NCBI GenBank assembly: GCA_011526015.1
Contig: WYBG01000059.1
Coordinates: 1 to 34,093, forward strand
Length of the DNA stretch: 34,093 bases
Source of the DNA: Deltaproteobacteria bacterium
GTDB taxonomy: Bacteria; Calditrichota; Calditrichia; RBG-13-44-9; J075
Direction: 5' to 3'
The position numbers and the translations under genes are program-made. The notes under the pieces were generated by a model. The model saw only the letters and a program-made list of their open reading frames with translations, made no database searches and had not been told where the DNA came from. This document shows, piece after piece, positions 1 through 8,562 of this stretch; the stretch's first letter is position 1; each line of letters starts with the position of its first letter.

Positions 1-46
1 ACTACGCCCCACGCACTTCGCCCCATGTTTCACGCCTCGCCTGCCC
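1..46. repeat. Partial short-word array (cacgc/cgcc words)
   Basis: The 46 bases before the stop codon of the first gene are made of related words such as cacgc, cgcc and tttcacgcct. The string gtttcacgcct also occurs at 1809-1818 in a complete inverted-repeat array. The partner arm, if there is one, lies outside the window, so this can only be called a probable fragment. Confidence 0.4.
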
Positions 47-766
47 CTAATACTTCCCGAACCAGCCCCGAATCGCCAGCTTCCAGACCATGAAGGCGGC
101 TTCGAACATGATTTTGCGCGACATCTTTGATTTTCCCACGGTGCGGTCGGTAAAAATGATCGGCAGCTCCCGAATCCTGAACCCGCGTTTCCAGGCTTTG
201 AAATTCATTTCGATCTGAAAAGAATAGCCGTTGGATTGCACGCCGTCCAGGGGAATCGCCTCCAGCACTTCCCGGCGGAAGCATTTATATCCCCCGGTGC
301 AGTCGCTGATGGGCATTCCAGTGACTAGGCGGGTATATTGGCTGGCGAAAACGCTCAGCGCCAGGCGCATCAGCGGCCAGTTTATCACGTTTACCCCTTT
401 CAGGTAGCGGGAACCGATGACCAGGTCCGCATCTTCGATCATCCGCAAAAAATTGGGGATCTCCCTGGGGTCATGGGATAAATCCGCGTCCATTTCAAAT
501 ATATAATCATACCCGTTTTTCAGGGCATATTTGAATCCGCTGATATAAGCGGTTCCCAGTCCCATTTTACCGGGGCGTTCGATCAATGAGAGCTGCGGGT
601 ATTTGTGCATCAATTCTTTGATCAGTTCCGCAGTCTTGTCGGGAGAGTTGTCATCGACGATCAGCGCATCCAGGCCGGGAACGTCCAAATTGAAGATAAG
701 CTCCAGCAGGGTTGCGATATTATCGCGTTCGTTATAGGTCGGGATAATTACCAGTGAACGTTTCAT
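47..766 (-). CDS. Polyprenol-phosphate mannose synthase-like GT2 (DPM1 type)
   Basis: This 239-residue protein is a family 2 glycosyltransferase of the dolichol/polyprenol-phosphate mannose synthase type. Such enzymes move mannose from GDP-mannose to a lipid phosphate on the cytoplasmic face of the membrane. The nucleotide-binding strand IPTYNERDN is at residues 8-16, VDDNSPD ends at 43, the metal-binding DAD is at 93-95 and GSRY at 118-121. The length equals a bare catalytic domain without the C-terminal membrane anchor of longer homologues. The ATG has a strong ribosome site, AGGAGG, three bases upstream, and that site overlaps the TAG stop of the upstream reductase gene, so the two are probably translationally coupled. 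The product could supply the DUF2723 enzyme at 5587-8409. The exact sugar is inferred from family resemblance. Confidence 0.87.
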   Translation of the reverse strand: MKRSLVIIPTYNERDNIATLLELIFNLDVPGLDALIVDDNSPDKTAELIKELMHKYPQLSLIERPGKMGLGTAYISGFKYALKNGYDYIFEMDADLSHDPREIPNFLRMIEDADLVIGSRYLKGVNVINWPLMRLALSVFASQYTRLVTGMPISDCTGGYKCFRREVLEAIPLDGVQSNGYSFQIEMNFKAWKRGFRIRELPIIFTDRTVGKSKMSRKIMFEAAFMVWKLAIRGWFGKY

Positions 767-773
767 TTTCCTC

Positions 774-1691
774 CTACACAGAGCCTTCCATGCGCACTTT
801 CAGTTGTTCCAGCACGTTCTTCAAAGGGCGGGGATCGAACCCCAGTTCCGACCGCGCCCGCTCGATTTTTACCCCCCCGCGCATGGGACGGGGCGCCTGC
901 TGTTTCAATTGATCGGTCGTGATCGGCCGGATCAATTCCCGGGAAAATCCGAATACTTCCGCTATCCGCAGCGCAAAATCGAAGCGGTGGAGATACTCTT
1001 TTCCGCCAATGTGATACACCCCGTATTTGGATTTCTCGATCAAGAGGCGAATGCCTTCGCTTAATTCTTCCGCAAGGGTGGGATTATTCCATTGATCGGT
1101 AACCACGTTGATGGTTTTTCCACTCTTAAGGCTGTGATAAACCCACAGGAAAAAGTTGTTCTTGACGTTGACGCCGGCGCCATAGAGAACGTTGGTGCGC
1201 ACGATGGCATACGGGATGCCAGCCACCCGCACCGCGTTTTCCGAGGCTAGTTTGGATTTCCCATAATATCCCAGGGGATTGGGTTTGTGATCCTCCCCGT
1301 AAGGGCCTTCCGTACCGTCGAAAATATAGTCCGTGGAAATATGCACCACCAGGGCCATGTTCCGGCGAGCGGCCGCGGCCAGGTTCTCCACTCCTTTGAC
1401 GTTGACTCTCCAGCACAAATCTTTGTCGGTTTCGCAGCCGTCCACGTTGGTATAGGCCGCGGCGTTGATGATGATGTCCGGGCGGGTTTGCAGAACCAGT
1501 TCCCGGCAATTTTTGGGATCGGAGATATCCAGCGACCGGTAGTGTGCGATCCCGCCGGGGGGTTGCTCGGCCATCGCCAGGGCCAGGCCGTCCTGCAGAT
1601 CGGCTGCAAAAATCTCGAATTCGCCGGAGAAGGTTTTGAGCAGCGCCTGCCCCAGCAATCCGTTAGCGCCGGTGATCAGAATTTTTTTCAT
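774..1691 (-). CDS. rmlD: dTDP-4-dehydrorhamnose reductase-like (RmlD family SDR)
   Basis: This 305-residue extended short-chain reductase resembles RmlD, which reduces dTDP-4-keto-L-rhamnose with NAD(P)H to give dTDP-L-rhamnose. The dinucleotide-binding loop GANGLLGQ is at residues 8-15, INAAAYTNVD at 75-84, HISTDYIFDG ends near 126, and the catalytic tyrosine and lysine are in Y143-GKS-K147. The C-terminal PRPMRGG and ELGFDPRPL segments are also typical. It lies directly upstream of the mannosyltransferase gene, whose ribosome site overlaps this stop codon. No rmlA, rmlB or rmlC is in the window, so a relative that reduces another nucleotide sugar cannot be excluded. The start lacks a clear Shine-Dalgarno sequence but fits the usual MKKILITGANG N-terminus. 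Confidence 0.85.
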   Translation of the reverse strand: MKKILITGANGLLGQALLKTFSGEFEIFAADLQDGLALAMAEQPPGGIAHYRSLDISDPKNCRELVLQTRPDIIINAAAYTNVDGCETDKDLCWRVNVKGVENLAAAARRNMALVVHISTDYIFDGTEGPYGEDHKPNPLGYYGKSKLASENAVRVAGIPYAIVRTNVLYGAGVNVKNNFFLWVYHSLKSGKTINVVTDQWNNPTLAEELSEGIRLLIEKSKYGVYHIGGKEYLHRFDFALRIAEVFGFSRELIRPITTDQLKQQAPRPMRGGVKIERARSELGFDPRPLKNVLEQLKVRMEGSV

Positions 1692-1720
1692 AAACGTGAT
1701 GAGCTTTCTGGGTCGATTTG

Positions 1721-1816
1721 TAATGCGTGAAACGTAACTCGTAACTCGTAATGTGTGACTGCTATTTCGTATTGCGTATTTCGTATTCCGTTTTTATTAC
1801 GCATTACGTTTCACGC
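1721..1816. repeat. Imperfect inverted repeat of TAATGCG/GTATTTCG words
   Basis: The spacer between the reductase and PfkB genes is filled with words such as cgtaactcgtaactcgtaatg and cgtattgcgtatttcgtattc. The outer arms gcgtgaaacgtaa (1725-1737) and ttacgtttcacgc (1804-1816) are perfect complements. The right arm runs through the TGA stop (1811-1813) and last codon of the pfkB-like gene. The 16-mer gcattacgtttcacgc at 1801-1816 recurs exactly at 18721-18736. A transcript of either strand could fold into a long stem. Confidence 0.8.
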
Positions 1817-2749
1817 CTCCCGCTCGTTTTCCGCCCGGATTTGCGCCATGGTCTCCAGCAGGCGGTGCATTTCGTTCGTTCCCTTGAGGGATAAATTTGC
1901 CGCTGCGACCAGGTTGGCAAATTCCACCGCGGCAGGAACTTTGCCGGTTTCCAGGTATTTGACCACAAAACCGGCTCCGAAGGCGTCTCCGCAGCCGGTG
2001 GAATCTACCAGCCGGGAAACTCTCCAGGCCGGAAAATTTTTATGCCCTACCATTCCGTCCCGCTGGTAAACGATGGTTGCGCCTCTTACTGCCCGGGTAA
2101 TTAACAAAACCTGGTCATCTTTGCAATAGCGCTGAAAAAAATCTACCTCGTTGCGCGACTCCGCGGCCAGCAAACGGTATTCCTCCTCATTCATTTGTAC
2201 GAAGCGGCTTCCCGCCAGCCATTCTTCCACCCCTTCTTCCGGGCGGCGCAGGAAGCGCCGTCCCATCTCATCGACCCCCATCAGCAGGTAATGCACGTCA
2301 AGGTAGAGCCGCTCCCGCGCCGCCTGGCTCAGCTTCAGGTAGGCGGCTTTATCGATATCCCAGCCGGAAATCATGTTCACGATAACCATGTCGGCCTCGA
2401 GGAAAGGGGCGATTTGTTGCCAGCTCAAGGGCGGGAAGCGGAAGAGCGATTTTCCCTGCCGGCGCTGGGGAGAGGTGTATTCCAAAATCACCTTATGGTT
2501 TTTCTCCGGAAGGGGGATCAAGCCCGCCTGGGAGACCCCGGGCAGTTTTTTCAATACCGCCTGCACCGTATGCAAAACGTCTTCGCCGATGTAAGAAACC
2601 GGAACGATTTCGCCGCTTTCCCCCAACAACTGCGCCAGGATGGCGATGTCGTAAAAAATCCCTCCGAAGCTCTCGATCGGGGCGCTGCGGAAGGGCAGGA
2701 TCAGATCCTTGTTAATGGTGCCGATGACGGTGATTCTCAAAGCTTGCAT
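1811..2749 (-). CDS. PfkB/ribokinase-family carbohydrate kinase
   Basis: This 312-residue protein belongs to the PfkB family of ATP-dependent sugar or nucleoside kinases. The signature DSTGCGDAFGAGF is at residues 249-261, with D255 as the expected catalytic base, followed by the usual helical end. The N-terminal half (TVIGTINKDL, then FGGIFYDIAILAQLLG) matches the substrate-lid side of the fold, but the substrate cannot be named. The start codon lies within the 3' end of purE (13-base overlap), indicating translational coupling. This pairing has been met elsewhere but does not by itself show a purine role. The last codon and the stop lie inside the inverted-repeat array at 1721-1816, so the array may have replaced the original C-terminus. 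Confidence 0.88.
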   Translation of the reverse strand: MQALRITVIGTINKDLILPFRSAPIESFGGIFYDIAILAQLLGESGEIVPVSYIGEDVLHTVQAVLKKLPGVSQAGLIPLPEKNHKVILEYTSPQRRQGKSLFRFPPLSWQQIAPFLEADMVIVNMISGWDIDKAAYLKLSQAARERLYLDVHYLLMGVDEMGRRFLRRPEEGVEEWLAGSRFVQMNEEEYRLLAAESRNEVDFFQRYCKDDQVLLITRAVRGATIVYQRDGMVGHKNFPAWRVSRLVDSTGCGDAFGAGFVVKYLETGKVPAAVEFANLVAAANLSLKGTNEMHRLLETMAQIRAENEREA

Positions 2750-3195
2750 CCCCGTTCTTTGAACTCCCCTAATTTACCGGCCAGGGTTTTATCAGACAAC
2801 GCCAAAATCTGCGCCGCCAGCACTGCGGCGTTGCGCGCCCCCGTTTTTCCGATGGCCACGGTGGCTACCGGCACCCCCGCGGGCATCTGTACCATGGAAT
2901 AGAGCGCGTCCACCCCGTTCAATTCGCTGCCGGCAAGGGGCACCCCGATTACCGGCAGGGTGGTGTACGCCGCAATCACCCCGGGCAGGTGGGCAGCCAT
3001 GCCGGCGCAAGCCACAATGACCCCGTATCCCTCTTCTGCCGCGGTTTTGGCAAACTGCTGCACTTGTTCTGGGGTGCGGTGGGCAGACATGACCCGTATA
3101 TCCAGCGGGATTCCAAAGTATTCATAATATTCCAGGGAGGCATTCACCGTCTCCCGGTCCGATTCGCTTCCCATAATGATGGCAACTTTTTTCAT
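2737..3195 (-). CDS. purE: N5-carboxyaminoimidazole ribonucleotide mutase PurE
   Basis: PurE (152 residues) converts N5-CAIR to CAIR in de novo purine synthesis and forms a cytoplasmic octamer. The substrate loop GSESD is at residues 9-13, SAHRTPE at 37-43, and the CAGMAAHLPG glycine-rich loop follows, as expected for class I PurE. The length is normal. Its ATG has a GAGGT ribosome site five bases upstream. The downstream PfkB-like gene starts inside its 3' end. The usual partner purK is not in the window. Confidence 0.95.
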   Translation of the reverse strand: MKKVAIIMGSESDRETVNASLEYYEYFGIPLDIRVMSAHRTPEQVQQFAKTAAEEGYGVIVACAGMAAHLPGVIAAYTTLPVIGVPLAGSELNGVDALYSMVQMPAGVPVATVAIGKTGARNAAVLAAQILALSDKTLAGKLGEFKERGCKL

Positions 3196-3292
3196 GGGCT
3201 ACCTCGCTTGCATTATTCTTTCATAGCCGGTATCACCTTCGGCCTGTCTCTCCTACCTGGCGGCGATGCAAAATACATCTTACGCCCCGGTT

Positions 3293-4339
3293 TCACCCTT
3301 CCGGCTGCGGAGAATTGTTGGTGCGAAAAGTATGGGCCATCACGTCCAGTTGGTCTAAGAAGGTTTTTTTCCGCTCCCCGATGGCCTGCACGTAAAAATC
3401 GATCATAAAAATCAAACCGCTCTCTTTATCCGCAAACACGATGGTGCGAAAAGGACCGCCCACGATCATCCGGGGATTTTTCCAGGTGCCCTCCAAGCGA
3501 TAGGCCGGCCAACGGCCAAAGCGCACCGGCTCTAAGCGGGTTTCTTCTTCTACCACCACGTCATTCTGGTAAATCCGGGTCGCCAATTGGTTGCGTTGCT
3601 GCACGATCCAGTTAAAATCTATGCGGATGCTGTCACTGAAGGGCATCCAGTGCACTGCCAGGGCGCGGTCGCGGCTGGGATGAATGCGCCGCAGCCAAAT
3701 GTAGCGTTCTTCCAGGGACTCGCTGGCAATCTGGTAATCGTGCTGCACCCGCAGCGTGAAGGGAAAGTGCTTGCGGAGGTAATCCTCCAATTTTTTGTTT
3801 TCATAGGTTTCGTACATCTGTTCTTGCAGGCGGGTGTAGTAGGACTTTTCAAAATCATCGAAAACCAACTCACCGAGGTCGTAAATGCGCTGGAGCATGG
3901 CGTCTTTTCCCGGGGCTACCAGGTAAACCACGTACTGCTCCCTGGCCCACACGTCATTGCGGGGAATGTAGAAAAACTCCCCGGTTTGAATGCCCTCCAG
4001 CACCTCCTGGCTCAATGCCTTTTTGACCTCCAGGGAAACGCGGTCCTGCCCGTCCAGGCGGGCCAGGAAGAGCACATTTTTGCGCAAGCGGTAGCGGGTG
4101 AAGTCCTCGAAGGGGCGCCAGGTTAAGAGGTAGCTGGGTTCCGGTACCGGGGTCAGGTATTCTTTGCCGAAAAGGGTGTCCAACCCGGCCTGGTAATCTA
4201 ACCAGTCCAGGGAGTCGGCAAATACGATGATTTCATCCAGGTTGCCGATGCCTTCGGTTTTGGTAGAAGAGCAGTTTGCGATTAAAATAATCATTGTCCA
4301 GAGGAACGCCCACCGAAGCGGGTTAAAAAAGTTTTTCAT
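3293..4339 (-). CDS. DUF4837-like lipoprotein
   Basis: This 348-residue protein has a lipoprotein signal: a hydrophobic stretch ending in the lipobox IANC with Cys23. A mature domain follows that opens with a DEIIVFADSLDW segment, resembling DUF4837 proteins of Bacteroidota and relatives. The function is unknown; it is probably anchored to the inner or outer membrane facing the periplasm. I chose the ATG at 4339 rather than one five codons upstream because AGAAGAGAAG, which covers the upstream ATG, makes a good ribosome site for it. It lies between purE and a YbhN-like membrane gene. The spacer on its 5' side contains the AATTGCC repeat. Confidence 0.75.
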   Translation of the reverse strand: MKNFFNPLRWAFLWTMIILIANCSSTKTEGIGNLDEIIVFADSLDWLDYQAGLDTLFGKEYLTPVPEPSYLLTWRPFEDFTRYRLRKNVLFLARLDGQDRVSLEVKKALSQEVLEGIQTGEFFYIPRNDVWAREQYVVYLVAPGKDAMLQRIYDLGELVFDDFEKSYYTRLQEQMYETYENKKLEDYLRKHFPFTLRVQHDYQIASESLEERYIWLRRIHPSRDRALAVHWMPFSDSIRIDFNWIVQQRNQLATRIYQNDVVVEEETRLEPVRFGRWPAYRLEGTWKNPRMIVGGPFRTIVFADKESGLIFMIDFYVQAIGERKKTFLDQLDVMAHTFRTNNSPQPEG

Positions 4340-4368
4340 GGCTTCTCTTCTCATTTGGTATAGTATTT

Positions 4369-4407
4369 AATTGCCAATTGCCAATTGCCAATTGCCAATT
4401 GGCAATT
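4369..4407. repeat. AATTGCC heptamer tandem repeat with terminal palindrome
   Basis: Four exact 7-bp units aattgcc run from 4369 to 4396 and end in the perfect 18-bp palindrome aattgccaattggcaatt (4390-4407). The array lies between the YbhN-like gene and the DUF4837 gene. The same word reappears at 8490-8545. It could form a hairpin in the transcript and resembles the heptanucleotide STRR arrays known from cyanobacteria. Confidence 0.9.
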
Positions 4408-4417
4408 AGAACGCCCG

Positions 4418-5398
4418 CTATTCCGCAGGGGCTTCTAACTTGCTGATAGCCGGATCGGGAATGTTGTTGCGGTAAAAAATCATCAGAATTCCGCCCAGCA
4501 GGCTCATCAGCAGGGGAACTAAGGTGTTCAGGAAAGACAGGGATAACGCTTCCGCAGAAGTGATACCGGCGCGGGAAAGCAGCTCGATGTAGCCGTAATC
4601 TCGCACTCCCAGCCCGTTGATGGAGGGGATCATACCCATCACAAAGGTAACCGGCACCACCAGGAACAGGTATCCCAGGGATACCCGGTGCAGGCCCAGC
4701 GCCAGGGCCAGCACGTAATTCATCACGATCAACATCACCTGGCATAAGAGCGACAGGAGGTAGGCTTTAATGATCGCCTTTTTGGACTCCCGCAGGGCGT
4801 GGATGGCGGAAAGAACCCGCTTGATTTTTTCCCCGATTCCCAACAACTTGAACCTGCTCAAAAAGCGGCTGGTAAAATTGTATAACGAAGGATTCAGCAG
4901 GTAAACCAGGATAAACACCAATACCAGCAGGGAGCTGAGGGTCAGGGAAACAATCAGGGTAGTATGAAAGTAATGGATCGCCCAGAATAACGAAAAAGCC
5001 GCCAGGGTAAGGGTGGCTACAAACCCCATGATCCGTTCCAGGATTACGATGCCGAAGCTGGTGGCGGGTTTGCCGCTAACCCGGGCGACGTTGTACACCC
5101 TGCTAAGGTCGCCCCCTATGGTGGTGGGCAAAAAATTGTTGAGAAAGTAGCCGATCATATAATATGCCAGCAAGCGGCTATATCCCGGCGCGATGCGCGA
5201 TTCCCGGAGAAGAATCTGCCAGCGCAGGGCGAACAGCACTACCGTAGCCAGGAAGATTACCAGGGCAACCCCGAAGAAACTGTAGTCCGCGGCCTTGAGG
5301 GTGGCGTAAATTTGGGAAATATCGGCCATATAGACCAGGTACGCCAGCAGGCCGAAGCTGATCACGCCGCGCAGAATGTTCGCCAGGGTTCTTTTCAT
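4418..5398 (-). CDS. YbhN/AglD-like flippase-domain membrane protein (LPG synthase TM family)
   Basis: This 326-residue polytopic inner-membrane protein belongs to the UPF0104 / lysylphosphatidylglycerol-synthase transmembrane family. Around seven or eight hydrophobic segments are visible. The family hallmarks are NNFLPTTIGGDLSRVY near residue 88 and INGLGVRDYGYIEL in the C-terminal third. Relatives are thought to act in lipid or lipid-linked sugar transfer across the membrane, but the substrate is generally unknown. Position next to the DUF2723 glycosyltransferase and the polyprenyl-phosphate mannose synthase suggests lipid-linked sugar handling. The aminoacyltransferase half of MprF is absent. 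The ribosome site AGGA abuts the ATG, which is unusually close. Confidence 0.82.
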   Translation of the reverse strand: MKRTLANILRGVISFGLLAYLVYMADISQIYATLKAADYSFFGVALVIFLATVVLFALRWQILLRESRIAPGYSRLLAYYMIGYFLNNFLPTTIGGDLSRVYNVARVSGKPATSFGIVILERIMGFVATLTLAAFSLFWAIHYFHTTLIVSLTLSSLLVLVFILVYLLNPSLYNFTSRFLSRFKLLGIGEKIKRVLSAIHALRESKKAIIKAYLLSLLCQVMLIVMNYVLALALGLHRVSLGYLFLVVPVTFVMGMIPSINGLGVRDYGYIELLSRAGITSAEALSLSFLNTLVPLLMSLLGGILMIFYRNNIPDPAISKLEAPAE

Positions 5399-5450
5399 TC
5401 CTGAAAACCGCTATGATGCTTCCTATTAGACTTTATTGGAATTAATTTTT

Positions 5451-5570
5451 GACCGGATAAAACAGGATTGACAGGATCAACTAATCTATATTTCTCAAGC
5501 AATCTTGGTCTTGTTCATCCTGTTCATGCCTTCGGTAATCATGCCTTTAGTACTAATCCTGTCAAAGTCA
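5451..5570. repeat. Inverted repeat of ACAGGAT-type words
   Basis: The spacer upstream of the YbhN-like gene contains aacaggattgacaggatc at 5461-5478 and, further right, ttgttcatcctgttcatg and taatcctgtcaaagtc (5554-5569). The two sides are imperfect complements made of the word acaggat. I recall similar ACAGGATT arrays in intergenic DNA of many unrelated bacteria. No gene is seen here. Confidence 0.65.
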
Positions 5571-5586
5571 TTATTTCCAATTATGT

Positions 5587-8409
5587 CTATTCTTCTTCTT
5601 TGAGTTTGTTGAACTCTTCCAATTGTTTTTGAGCAAAGGTATTATCCGGCTTATTCTGCAACCATTCCTGCAAAAAAGTTGTTCCCCGGTCATACTGTTT
5701 GGATTCTTTGTACAGCCGGGTCAATTGCCGGCGAATCTGCTCCGAGGCGCTATCCAGGATCTGTTTTTTGCGCTCCGCGGTGGCCTGGTTGTAGTCCTGT
5801 TGATTTCTGAAGAAAGACCTCAAATAGTCCTGCACCTGCTCGCTTTCCGGCTGGCTTTCGACGGCTTGCAACAAGCCCTGGTAGCCCTTTTCCGCCATGT
5901 CATAGCGTTTGTAGCTGAGACCCACTTCGCCGCTGGCTTGCAGCACCCGGAGGTTGTAATTGCGGGCGTTCAAGGAATCCGCCGGGTATATGTCCGCCAT
6001 GATCGCAAAAGTGGTCATTACTTCTTCGAACTGGGAGTTGGTGAAGGGAATGACCGCCGGCGGCATGACGGAATAGAGCTTTTGGAGCACTTCTTTGAAT
6101 CGCTCCTGCTCCTCGGTGGATAAATAATGCGTGGCCAGCCGGAAGAAAGCGGAACGATAATTTTGCAGCAACCCGATGATGTTTTCATTATAGTAAACAT
6201 CCGGATTATCGAGGTTGCGGTATTGGAATTTGTTCATCAGGTTGTCGTAGAGAACGTCCGGGTCAATCGACCAGCCGGGAATGGTGGTGACTTTGAAGAG
6301 CAGGCCGTCCATGCGCTGGTAATCTTTTAACCCGTCCAGCCGGTTCTGGTCGGAAGTCGTTACCGCAAAATACAGCGGTTTCTGGAACTGGTTGGTGGCC
6401 AGGATATTCAGGATCATCAGGTCCTGCACCCGCAGCCCGCCCATGGTTCCGCCGCCCCGCACCGGCATGCTTAGCTTGGGGCGAACCTCGAAGCTCATGG
6501 TCGCCGGAACGTCCACGGTATCGGCATCCAGGCTCAATTTGTAACGCTCCGCTTCCGCGCGGCGCACCGGCTCCGGCACGATGGGAAGCTCGAATTTTCT
6601 GGTTTCCCAGGGCTGGGGATAGATCATCCGGGCGATCTGGTCGTCGGAGAGGCTGATCGGCGCTTTCGGCTCCTTGTCTTTCAACTGCTGAATGTACCAG
6701 GGAGTGTTCAGGAGGCTCAAATTGGCCACCCGCACGTCGGTGCGAATATACTCGACTTCCTGCAAGTACCACAACGGAAAGGTGTCGTTATCCCCGTTGG
6801 TGAACATGATACCGTTTTCTTCGCTGGAAATCAGCATGTTGTAGGAATAATCCCAGGCCACGTAGTTGCCGTTGCGGTCCTGCACGTGGTAATCTTCCGC
6901 CAGAATCCGGAAGGGCAGCAAGATGAGCATGATGATCGTGGCTCCCCCAATGAGGATATTCTTAAATCCCTCGTCACTATTTTTGAAAACCTGGGTAAGC
7001 CGCTCTAACAGCGCCGCCGCCCCGATCCCGATCCAGATGGCGAAGGCAAAAAAGGAGCCCACGTAACTGTAATCCCGTTCCCGGGGCTGCGGATCCGGCT
7101 GGTTGAGGTACAAAATGATGGCGTAGCCGGTCATCAAAAAGAGCGCCAACACCGCCAGCGCGTGCTTCCAATCGCGCCGGAAATGATAATAAGCCCCCCA
7201 TAACCCCAGCAACAGCGGTGCAAGGGAGAACAACAACTTCAAGGCCCAACTGAAATCCCGGGAGAAGAACGTTCGCAGTTCCGCCATGCGCGAATCTACC
7301 CCGTTTTCGGCCATTCCGGTAAAATTCCACAGGAAATAGCGATTATACATGTGATTGACCTGGTAAGACCAGAAAAATTCGCTGGTGCTGGCGTAATTCC
7401 TGCCGTTGGGAGATTCCTTCCAGGTCCTTTCCCGGTCGAGGTGGTGCTCCCCGTACTGTTCCCGGTTCATGTAGCTGATGAACTGCTCGATGGTTTCCGG
7501 ATTATTCTCATCGATGTTGGGGTCCAGGTTGGAACGGATGTAGATCATCATGTAAGACGAATAGCCGACGACAATGAGCAGGATCGACATCACCAGCAAG
7601 CCGATTAGATGCTGGCGGTTGCTGACCGCCACTGCCAGCACCGCAATCAGGAGGATGATGCTGAACAGCAGACCCAGGAAACCGATTTTTTCCGCGATCA
7701 GGGGAATCCCGATCACCATGCCGGGATAGACCAGGGCGGTTAACAGCGCTCCCACGATCACCAATCCGGTAAAGGTGGTCGGGTTCAACTCAAATCGCCG
7801 GTAGTAGATAATCATAAACACCATTGGGAGGGTAAGCACGTTGAGCAGGTGCACCCCGATCGCCAGGCCGGTGAGGTAGGCGATGATCAGGAGGTATTTT
7901 TCATTGCCGATCTCTTCGCTGCGCTCGCTCCAGTGCAGGATCAGCCACACCGAGAGGCTGGTGAAGAGCGCGGAGGCGGCGTACACTTCCGCCTCCACGG
8001 CGTTGAACCAGAAGCTGGGAGTGACCGCAAAGGTCAGCGAGCCTATCAGCGCGCCCAGGTACGGCAGGTAGCGGGTATAGCCTCCGTTGGATTTCGAGTA
8101 TTCGCGAATGAGGTGCACGATCGACAGATACAGGAACAAGACCGTAAACGCGCTGGAAAGAACCGAGATCAGGTTTACCCGCTTGGCGACGTTGTTGATC
8201 AGAAATTCGGGAATGAGGGTGAACACCCGCCCTACCAGCAAATACAACGGGGAGCCGGGCGGGTGGGGCACCGCCAAACGGTAGGAACAGGCGATAAATT
8301 CTCCGCAATCCCAAAACGAAACCGTCGGCGCCATGGTCATAACGTAAAGAACCAGGCCGAACAGGAAGGCGATGGAGGCGAATAGGATATTGATACGTTT
8401 CTCGTTCAT
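5587..8409 (-). CDS. DUF2723 family membrane protein, predicted GT-C glycosyltransferase
   Basis: This 940-residue protein matches the DUF2723 family, large membrane proteins distantly related to protein O-mannosyltransferases. The N-terminal part has about a dozen hydrophobic segments and begins with MAPTVSFWDCGEF, whose acidic pair in the first periplasmic loop parallels the catalytic acids of GT-C enzymes. HPPGSPLYLLVGR follows. A second conserved block, QPDPQPRERDYSYVGSFFAF, lies mid-protein. The last 350 or so residues are soluble and end in a helical, TPR-like repeat region rich in Glu and Gln. It likely uses a lipid-phosphate sugar, perhaps that made by the synthase at 47-766, to modify exported proteins; that link is inferred. 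An AAGGAG site lies 12 bases before the ATG. Confidence 0.85.
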   Translation of the reverse strand: MNEKRINILFASIAFLFGLVLYVMTMAPTVSFWDCGEFIACSYRLAVPHPPGSPLYLLVGRVFTLIPEFLINNVAKRVNLISVLSSAFTVLFLYLSIVHLIREYSKSNGGYTRYLPYLGALIGSLTFAVTPSFWFNAVEAEVYAASALFTSLSVWLILHWSERSEEIGNEKYLLIIAYLTGLAIGVHLLNVLTLPMVFMIIYYRRFELNPTTFTGLVIVGALLTALVYPGMVIGIPLIAEKIGFLGLLFSIILLIAVLAVAVSNRQHLIGLLVMSILLIVVGYSSYMMIYIRSNLDPNIDENNPETIEQFISYMNREQYGEHHLDRERTWKESPNGRNYASTSEFFWSYQVNHMYNRYFLWNFTGMAENGVDSRMAELRTFFSRDFSWALKLLFSLAPLLLGLWGAYYHFRRDWKHALAVLALFLMTGYAIILYLNQPDPQPRERDYSYVGSFFAFAIWIGIGAAALLERLTQVFKNSDEGFKNILIGGATIIMLILLPFRILAEDYHVQDRNGNYVAWDYSYNMLISSEENGIMFTNGDNDTFPLWYLQEVEYIRTDVRVANLSLLNTPWYIQQLKDKEPKAPISLSDDQIARMIYPQPWETRKFELPIVPEPVRRAEAERYKLSLDADTVDVPATMSFEVRPKLSMPVRGGGTMGGLRVQDLMILNILATNQFQKPLYFAVTTSDQNRLDGLKDYQRMDGLLFKVTTIPGWSIDPDVLYDNLMNKFQYRNLDNPDVYYNENIIGLLQNYRSAFFRLATHYLSTEEQERFKEVLQKLYSVMPPAVIPFTNSQFEEVMTTFAIMADIYPADSLNARNYNLRVLQASGEVGLSYKRYDMAEKGYQGLLQAVESQPESEQVQDYLRSFFRNQQDYNQATAERKKQILDSASEQIRRQLTRLYKESKQYDRGTTFLQEWLQNKPDNTFAQKQLEEFNKLKEEE

Positions 8410-8489
8410 TTTAAAATGTCGCTCCTTATGTTAATGATTCAAATGGCCTTCGCGGCCAGCGGGATAATATTGGCATCTGTGAGGCTTTT

Positions 8490-8545
8490 TAATTGGTAAT
8501 TGCCAATTGCCAATTGCCAATTACCAATGGCCAATTGGCAATTAT
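8490..8545. repeat. AATTGCC/AATTGGT word array with hairpin symmetry
   Basis: A second array of the AATTGCC word fills the spacer between the DUF2723 gene and the GT2 gene. It reads aattggtaattg, then three aattgcc units, then caattaccaatggccaattggcaatt. The left part (8491-8502) and the segment near 8518-8529 are complements, so the whole array can fold. No protein-coding gene is apparent here. Confidence 0.85.
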
Positions 8546-8562
8546 TCCGATCAAAGGCCGGG

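Noticed and set aside
830-850. tRNA T-arm-like sequence GGGGTTCGATCCCCG on the minus strand
   Set aside because: It lies inside the reductase gene and encodes the conserved GFDPRP; no acceptor, D or anticodon arms surround it.
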